Source of the DNA: Bacteroidota bacterium
GTDB taxonomy: Bacteria; Bacteroidota; Bacteroidia; B-17B0; Aurantibacillaceae
DNA length: 64,000 nucleotides
NCBI GenBank assembly: GCA_030692515.1
Contig: JAUXZS010000061.1
Location: 147,157-211,156, forward strand
Reading direction: 5' to 3'
Positions 59,578-64,000 of the stretch are shown here, in pieces. The notes under the pieces are model-generated. The model ran no database searches. It saw nothing but the letters and a program-made list of their open reading frames with translations, and was not told where the DNA came from. How positions within the stretch are numbered: the first letter of the stretch is position 1; the number at the start of each line of letters is the position of its first letter. The translations under genes were made by a program, and so were the position numbers.

Positions 59578-59868
59578 ATGATGGCAAAAGACATTAAAAA
59601 AAAGTCTAAAAAATTTACCGGGGACTTTAAAGAGAAAAATATTGTAAGCCATAAGTTTATTGAGGCTTATAATAAGTTAAAGCAAAAAGGAGTTTTCGAT
59701 ACCTATGATGATTTTGCTGTGCAGTATGGTTACGGAAAGGTAGTAATGACTAAAATAGCAACCGGTGTCCAGGAAGTCCCTATGATATTGTTATGGGCCA
59801 TGATTATAGATTATGGTGTTAATCCGGGATTTTTCTTTGACATCGAAAAAGAGCTGCTCCGCAAATAA
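59578..59868 (+). CDS. small HTH-like protein at the element end
   Basis: 96 residues from the ATG at 59578 (three start codons are close together). Basic N-terminus (MMAKDIKKKSKKFTGDFKEK), then FDTYDDFAVQYGYGKVVMTK, which resembles a divergent HTH, and a C-terminus GVNPGFFFDIEKELLRK similar to CI-type repressors. Followed by a strong terminator and tRNA-Met. Confidence 0.65.
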   Translation: MMAKDIKKKSKKFTGDFKEKNIVSHKFIEAYNKLKQKGVFDTYDDFAVQYGYGKVVMTKIATGVQEVPMILLWAMIIDYGVNPGFFFDIEKELLRK

Positions 59869-59890
59869 TAAATATTTTTTTCCAAAAAAG

Positions 59891-59918
59891 AAGCCCGATC
59901 AAATGAATGATCGGGCTT
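59891..59918. terminator. bidirectional intrinsic terminator
   Basis: AAGCCCGATCA and TGATCGGGCTT form a perfect 11-bp stem with a 6-nt loop, with A-run and T-run on the two sides. Serves the gene ending at 59868 and, from the other side, the tRNA-Met. Confidence 0.88.
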
Positions 59919-59928
59919 TTCTTTTTTG

Positions 59929-60002
59929 TAGCGAGAGAGAGACTTGAACTCTCGACCTCAGCGTTATGAATGCTGCGCTCTAACCACCTGAGCTACCTCG
60001 CC
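59929..60002 (-). tRNA. tRNA-Met (CAT), probable integration target
   Basis: Reading leftward from 60002: acceptor GGCGAGG pairs with TCTCGCT (two G-U ends); D-arm GCTCAGGTGGTTAGAGC; anticodon loop TTCATAA with anticodon CAT; T-arm GAGAG-TTCAAGT-CTCTC; discriminator A; no CCA encoded. The A31-C39 pair at the top of the anticodon stem is unpaired, as often in tRNA-Met. Its 3' end faces the element genes, the usual orientation for integration at a tRNA 3' end. Confidence 0.93.
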
Positions 60003-60397
60003 AAATTTTTTTTGCAAATATAGTACTTGCGACCTCTTATTTTTCTTCTTTAAATGAACTTTTTATTCTGTATTTTCAATTTCTAAACTAAAATCTTCTA
60101 CGCCCCTTGCCCCTCATTGGTTGCAGGGTTATCCACCCTACCGATTTTCTTCAAAAAATGTGGAAACCATGTGGAAACCGCATCCTCTTAAAATCTATCA
60201 ATCACCTGTAAAATAAGCATTATAAAGAACTTATCAACAGGGTTATGAATCCTGTGCTCTAACCAGCTGAGCTACCCCGCCATTTTTGTGAGGGCGCAAA
60301 TATAAAACAAAGGTTTATAATAGCCAAAACAAAAAATTTATTTAATTTCTATTTGCTTTGTTGTGAAAAATTTATATATTTCACAAAATTTTGGAAT
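60003..60397. other. 395-bp intergenic region with half tRNA and repeats
   Basis: Contains the half tRNA-Met at 60238-60281, a direct repeat ATGTGGAAACC at about 60159-60180, and two DnaA-box-like strings (TTATCCACC near 60130 and TTATCAACA near 60231). No gene seen. Confidence 0.5.
60238..60281 (-). pseudogene. 5' half of a second tRNA-Met (truncated after the anticodon stem)
   Basis: From 60281 leftward: acceptor strand GGCGGGG, D-arm GCTCAGCTGGTTAGAGC, anticodon arm CAGGATTCATAACCCTG. Then the sequence leaves the tRNA consensus (TTGATAAG), with no variable loop, T-arm or 3' acceptor strand. It looks like a tRNA gene cut at the end of the anticodon stem by integration or recombination. Confidence 0.8.
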
Positions 60398-61390
60398 ATG
60401 TCGAATAAAAAGAAGGTTTCGTCTGTGAAAAAAAGCAACACGAAAAAAACTGCTAAAGCAACAAAAAAAGTTGTTAAAAAAAATGTAGTTAAAAAATCGG
60501 CTTCTAAGCCGGCGCCTAAAAAGAAAGCGGTAAAACCCGTGGTGAAAAAAACTAAAGTAGTTGCAAAGAAAAAAGTTGCAACAAAAAAACCTATCGCCAA
60601 AAAACCAATAAAGGTAGTTAAAGCAAAAGCTATTAAAAAAACATCTGCTAAAAAAACAATTGTTACTAAAAAACCTATATTGAAAAAAATCGAACCTAAA
60701 AAACCTGCAGTAAAAGTAATTCCTAAAAAAGTTGAACCAAAAAAAGCAGTAAGCAAAAAGGAAATTGTTAAGCCTGTTGTTATTAAAAAAACTTCTCCTA
60801 CTGTTAAGGAAGAAAAAATATCAGAACCATTTACAAGAAAACAATTAAAGGAGTCTACTCCATCCACCGAAGTTTTAGCAATTACAAATACAATTCCAAA
60901 AAAAGAAAAAGTAGAAATTTCGCAGTCAAAAATCGCGTCTATTTCTAGTTCTATTACTAATCCTATAAAGAAAACAGACTCTTACGCAATTAAACCAGAA
61001 AAAGAGCCTAATGGCAAATTCGAATTAGAGTTTATTGTTCATGCTTCTGCAGACATGCTTTATGAATTTTTATCCACTCCAAGCGGTTTATCTGAATGGT
61101 TTTGTGATGATGTAAATATTCGTAATGGAATTTACACATTTATTTGGGATGGGCAAATGCAACAAGCTCGTTTATTAAAAACAGTTGATGTTGTTTTAGT
61201 TCGTTTTCAATGGGTAGATAAAAATGATGGAAGTTATTTTGAGTTTAAAATACAAAGAGATGAATTAACAAACGATATATCATTAATAATTACTGATTTT
61301 GCAGATACAAATTCAGAACGTGAATCAGCCAAATTACTATGGCATAGTCAGGTTGAAAAATTGATGCATGTAATTGGTTCTATTTTTTAG
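60398..61390 (+). CDS. START-like domain protein with long histone-H1-like N-terminus
   Basis: 330 residues from the ATG at 60398 (a TTG at 60353 would add 15 residues without support). Residues 1-200 are Lys/Ala/Pro/Val-rich (repeats such as AKKPIKVVKAKAIKK), like histone-H1-like or DNA-condensing tails. Residues about 205-330 form the START/AHSA1-like domain common in Bacteroidota (FELEFIVHASADMLYEFLST then GLSEWFCDDVNI). Most relatives are only the ~130-residue domain, so the tail is notable. Apparent host gene, beyond the element end. Followed by a terminator at 61425. Confidence 0.82.
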   Translation: MSNKKKVSSVKKSNTKKTAKATKKVVKKNVVKKSASKPAPKKKAVKPVVKKTKVVAKKKVATKKPIAKKPIKVVKAKAIKKTSAKKTIVTKKPILKKIEPKKPAVKVIPKKVEPKKAVSKKEIVKPVVIKKTSPTVKEEKISEPFTRKQLKESTPSTEVLAITNTIPKKEKVEISQSKIASISSSITNPIKKTDSYAIKPEKEPNGKFELEFIVHASADMLYEFLSTPSGLSEWFCDDVNIRNGIYTFIWDGQMQQARLLKTVDVVLVRFQWVDKNDGSYFEFKIQRDELTNDISLIITDFADTNSERESAKLLWHSQVEKLMHVIGSIF

Positions 61391-61424
61391 ATTTAAATCA
61401 AAAAAATTCTTTTTAAAAACATTT

Positions 61425-61456
61425 AAACCACATCTAAAAAAGATGTGGTTTTTTTA
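61425..61456 (+). terminator. intrinsic terminator of the START-like gene
   Basis: AAACCACATCT and AGATGTGGTTT form an 11-bp stem with a 5-nt A loop, followed by a T-run. About 35 bp after the stop at 61390. Confidence 0.9.
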
Positions 61457-61674
61457 TTAAAAAAACTACGCTATCTGTTTTTATTATTATTTTCTAAACC
61501 TATTTAGAAAATTCAATTCGTTTTTTTTTGGTGAAACTACTCTTTTATCTATTGGAATATAAGTTTAGGTTATTTAATAAATATTAATCGTTGTTAATAT
61601 ATGGTAACTTAATAGAATAAAGTAACCTTATAATTTCTCTATTCTTTTTAGTTAAACATTAATTGTTTTTAAAA

Positions 61675-64000
61675 ATGAAAAATCTCTATAAATCAATCAC
61701 TTTTTGTATTGCAATTCTTTCAATACTTTGTGGCAAAGCACAAACATACACGTTAAATCCCTATATACCAGGAACGACATGTCCTACGTGCATAGTAACC
61801 AGTAATCCAAAGGGCGGTGGAAATAATTCAGTCATGAATGGTAACGGTACAATTGGCAATAGTTATGTTGCATCGGCTTGTGGAGTTAATTATGTTTTAG
61901 GGAAAGTAAAATTAGGGAAAAGGCTGCCTCAACCTGGTTTAAATCAACCGGCTGCTATCAGTATTTCTGGAATCCCAGTTTGCGCTGTAATTTTAAAAGC
62001 TTTTTTATATGTTGGTGGTTCAGGTAATGGTATTGCTATTAATGCCACTGTTTCAAATCCAGTTGCGACAGCTTCGGTATTCCCTATGACAATGATAGGT
62101 ACACATGTTGATAAATGCTGGGGATATACTGGAACTTTTAACTACAGGGCTGATATTACAGCTTTAATAAGTGGTAACGGAAATTATAATGTTTCGGGTA
62201 TTCCTACAAATCCGCCTGTTGCGGGTAATGATATGGATGGCGCGAGTATCGTAATTGTTTATCAAGATCTTACTCAAGCATACACTGGTCATATAGTAAT
62301 TGGCGATGGTTGTCAAGTTGGTGTTGGAGGACAAATCAATAATAATATAACAGGTTGGAGCGCCTGTGCTGCTTCAACCTTCGCTAATGCTTTTATGATT
62401 GTAGGCGATTTACAAAATATTGGTCCAGCAAATTGCTTTATGAATAGCGCTGTTACAAATTTTGCTTATCCAACTGCAAGTCAAGATTGGTGGGATAATA
62501 TTATAATGGCAGCAGCCCCTGCTGTTACTGCGGGCCAGAACACCACGGCGTTTGGACTTTCTAGTGGAGGAGATTGTTTTAATATAGTTGCCGAGGGATT
62601 ATATTACAGAACAGCATGTCAGGTTTGCCCTGCTCCGGCAAGTGGCTTAACGGTTACCGCCATGAGTACTCCTTCTTGTCCAACTTCAAATGCAACTGTT
62701 ACAGCTATTGGCGGCCCAGCACCTTTTACTTATACTTGGACTCCTTCAGCACAAAGTACTTCTGTAGCAACAGGTTTAGCTGCGGGTATTTATACTGTAA
62801 CCGTAAAAGATGCAACCGGTTGTAAATTGGGAACAGCAACAGTTAATGTTATTACTTCTCCTCTATTACCAATAACCTTAAATAGTGGAACAATCTGTCC
62901 AACATTTAGTGCAAATTTAACCGCAGGAGGTGCTTCAACTTATACTTGGAGTCCACCAACCGGATTAAATACAACTAACGGCCCTAATGTTGTAGCAAGC
63001 CCTCCAGCAACACAAATATATTCTGTATCTTTTACAAATGCTTTAGGTTGCACCGGAACTCAAACTACACAAGTTATTGTTAACCCTACGCCTACTGTTA
63101 CAACAGCCAATGCAACTGTTTGTGCTGGCTCAGCAATTAATCTAACAGCTAATTCGCTTGCAGGCTCAACCTATTCGTGGTCAGGGCCGGCTGGTTTTAC
63201 ATCAAACCTTCAAAATCCGGTAATAGTAAACTCCACAACTTTAATGACCGGTCCGTATACCGTTACTGTAACAAGTACTGCTGGTTGTAAAAACACAGCA
63301 ATTGCAAACGTAACGGTTTTCGCAGTGCCTATTCCTATTATTGGAAGTAATGCGCCTATTTGTGCAAATAATAATTTAAATTTAACTGCTAGTGGTGGTG
63401 CAACATATAGTTGGTTAGGTCCAAATGGGTTTTCTAGCTTACTTCAAAATCCAACAATAACTAATGCTAGCACGCTAGCAACAGGAGTTTATACCTTAAC
63501 TGCATCTGCTAATGGATGTTCTGCTTCAACAAGCAGTTTATTAACTATTAACCCTTTACCTAGTCCTACTTTAACCAGCAATAGTCCAGTTTGTAATGGA
63601 CAAGCTTTAAATTTAAACGGAAGTGGCGGTAATACATATTCTTGGACAGGCCCATCTGCATTTACTTCAACACTTCAAAACCCTACTATTAATCCAGCAT
63701 CACCAGTAAATAGTGGTATTTACACATTAACGGCGATTTCAATTAATGGCTGTACTGCAACAGTTACATCCTCTATTACTATTAATCCAACACCAACGAT
63801 TAGTATAACAGGCGCAACGGTATGTTTAAATACACCTATAAATTTATTTTCGAATTCGCTAGCTGGTTCAACTTATACTTGGTCAGGACCTTTAGGATAT
63901 AGTTCTACTTCGCAAAACCCTATTATTCCTAATGCAACTCTGGGAATGTCTGGTGTATATACCGTTACCGTTACAAGTTCTGTAGGCTGTGTTAATACAG
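61675..64000 (+). CDS. large secreted surface protein with Cys-rich head and PKD/Ig-like repeats (runs off window)
   Basis: At least 775 residues from the ATG at 61675, open to the window end. Signal peptide (KSITFCIAILSILCGKAQ), a ~300-residue N-terminal domain with CPTCIV and conserved Cys, then a series of about 80-residue repeats, each with C/V-x-G/N-x-x-L-x-L-x-A-S/N, a YSWSGP-type segment and SGVYTVTVT. These match PKD/SprB-like repeats of surface adhesins and gliding-type proteins in Bacteroidota. Likely exported by the type IX system; the C-terminal sorting signal lies beyond the window. Confidence 0.85.
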   Translation, partial: MKNLYKSITFCIAILSILCGKAQTYTLNPYIPGTTCPTCIVTSNPKGGGNNSVMNGNGTIGNSYVASACGVNYVLGKVKLGKRLPQPGLNQPAAISISGIPVCAVILKAFLYVGGSGNGIAINATVSNPVATASVFPMTMIGTHVDKCWGYTGTFNYRADITALISGNGNYNVSGIPTNPPVAGNDMDGASIVIVYQDLTQAYTGHIVIGDGCQVGVGGQINNNITGWSACAASTFANAFMIVGDLQNIGPANCFMNSAVTNFAYPTASQDWWDNIIMAAAPAVTAGQNTTAFGLSSGGDCFNIVAEGLYYRTACQVCPAPASGLTVTAMSTPSCPTSNATVTAIGGPAPFTYTWTPSAQSTSVATGLAAGIYTVTVKDATGCKLGTATVNVITSPLLPITLNSGTICPTFSANLTAGGASTYTWSPPTGLNTTNGPNVVASPPATQIYSVSFTNALGCTGTQTTQVIVNPTPTVTTANATVCAGSAINLTANSLAGSTYSWSGPAGFTSNLQNPVIVNSTTLMTGPYTVTVTSTAGCKNTAIANVTVFAVPIPIIGSNAPICANNNLNLTASGGATYSWLGPNGFSSLLQNPTITNASTLATGVYTLTASANGCSASTSSLLTINPLPSPTLTSNSPVCNGQALNLNGSGGNTYSWTGPSAFTSTLQNPTINPASPVNSGIYTLTAISINGCTATVTSSITINPTPTISITGATVCLNTPINLFSNSLAGSTYTWSGPLGYSSTSQNPIIPNATLGMSGVYTVTVTSSVGCVNT

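Noticed and set aside
60349..60867. Leftward 172-codon Phe/Thr-rich frame opposite the H1-like tail
   Set aside because: Composition is the mirror of the Lys/Ala repeat on the other strand, and the START-like gene accounts for the region.

Overview
The window reads as Bacteroidota DNA. It is AT-rich, most genes lack a clear Shine-Dalgarno sequence, several promoters carry the Bacteroidota -7 box TAnnTTTG (as TATATTTG), and it encodes a CarboxypepD-reg/TonB receptor, a START-like protein typical of the phylum, and a long surface protein with PKD/Ig-like repeats. No ribosomal or core-metabolic marker is present, so I do not go below phylum.

Layout. (1) 1-10450: metal and electron-transfer genes. 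A leftward operon holds a CusA/CzcA efflux pump (cut by the window edge), a Cys-rich small protein, a porin, a Rieske lipoprotein, a di-haem oxidoreductase and a cytochrome-like lipoprotein. A DtxR/MntR-type regulator and a TonB receptor run rightward, with matching palindromic operators. (2) 10447-25635: a leftward block of about 25 tightly packed, often overlapping genes. It contains lysis enzymes (M23 peptidase, GH108 muramidase, amidase), holin- and spanin-like proteins, two receptor-binding-type proteins, a beta-propeller protein, a metallopeptidase-like protein, many small single-TM proteins and a candidate capsid protein. (3) 26225-32266: rightward cargo, namely an ATPase-nuclease gene and a four-gene cassette with PLD-like and PD-(D/E)xK-like proteins that looks like an undescribed defence system. 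(4) 32357-47019: leftward packaging and early block with a FtsK/HerA-like ATPase, a DnaA-domain-IV-like protein, acidic and coiled-coil proteins, and a very large SNF2 helicase and N6-methylase pair. (5) 47080-47410: thirteen palindromic units spaced about 26 bp. (6) 47769-50112: sulfide-oxidation cargo (ArsR, SQR, rhodanese, DsrE). (7) 50174-59868: accessory, replication and regulatory genes, ending in a divergent repressor-type switch and a strong terminator. (8) 59929 onward: tRNA-Met, half of a second tRNA-Met, then apparent host genes.

Main interpretation (inference): 10447-59868 is most of an integrated tailless, probably membrane-containing dsDNA virus or virus-derived element. It has a full lysis set, a packaging-type ATPase and many small membrane proteins, but no recognisable terminase, portal, tape measure, sheath, baseplate or HK97-type capsid gene. 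The 284-residue candidate capsid protein (24519-25373) and the 640-residue propeller protein (18666-20588) seem to share one beta-domain, with the propeller inserted into a loop. That would parallel viruses built from a small and a large 'tower'-bearing jelly-roll protein. No integrase was seen. The right border is probably the tRNA-Met; the left border is outside the window or undetermined, because the metal genes abut the lysis block without a gap.
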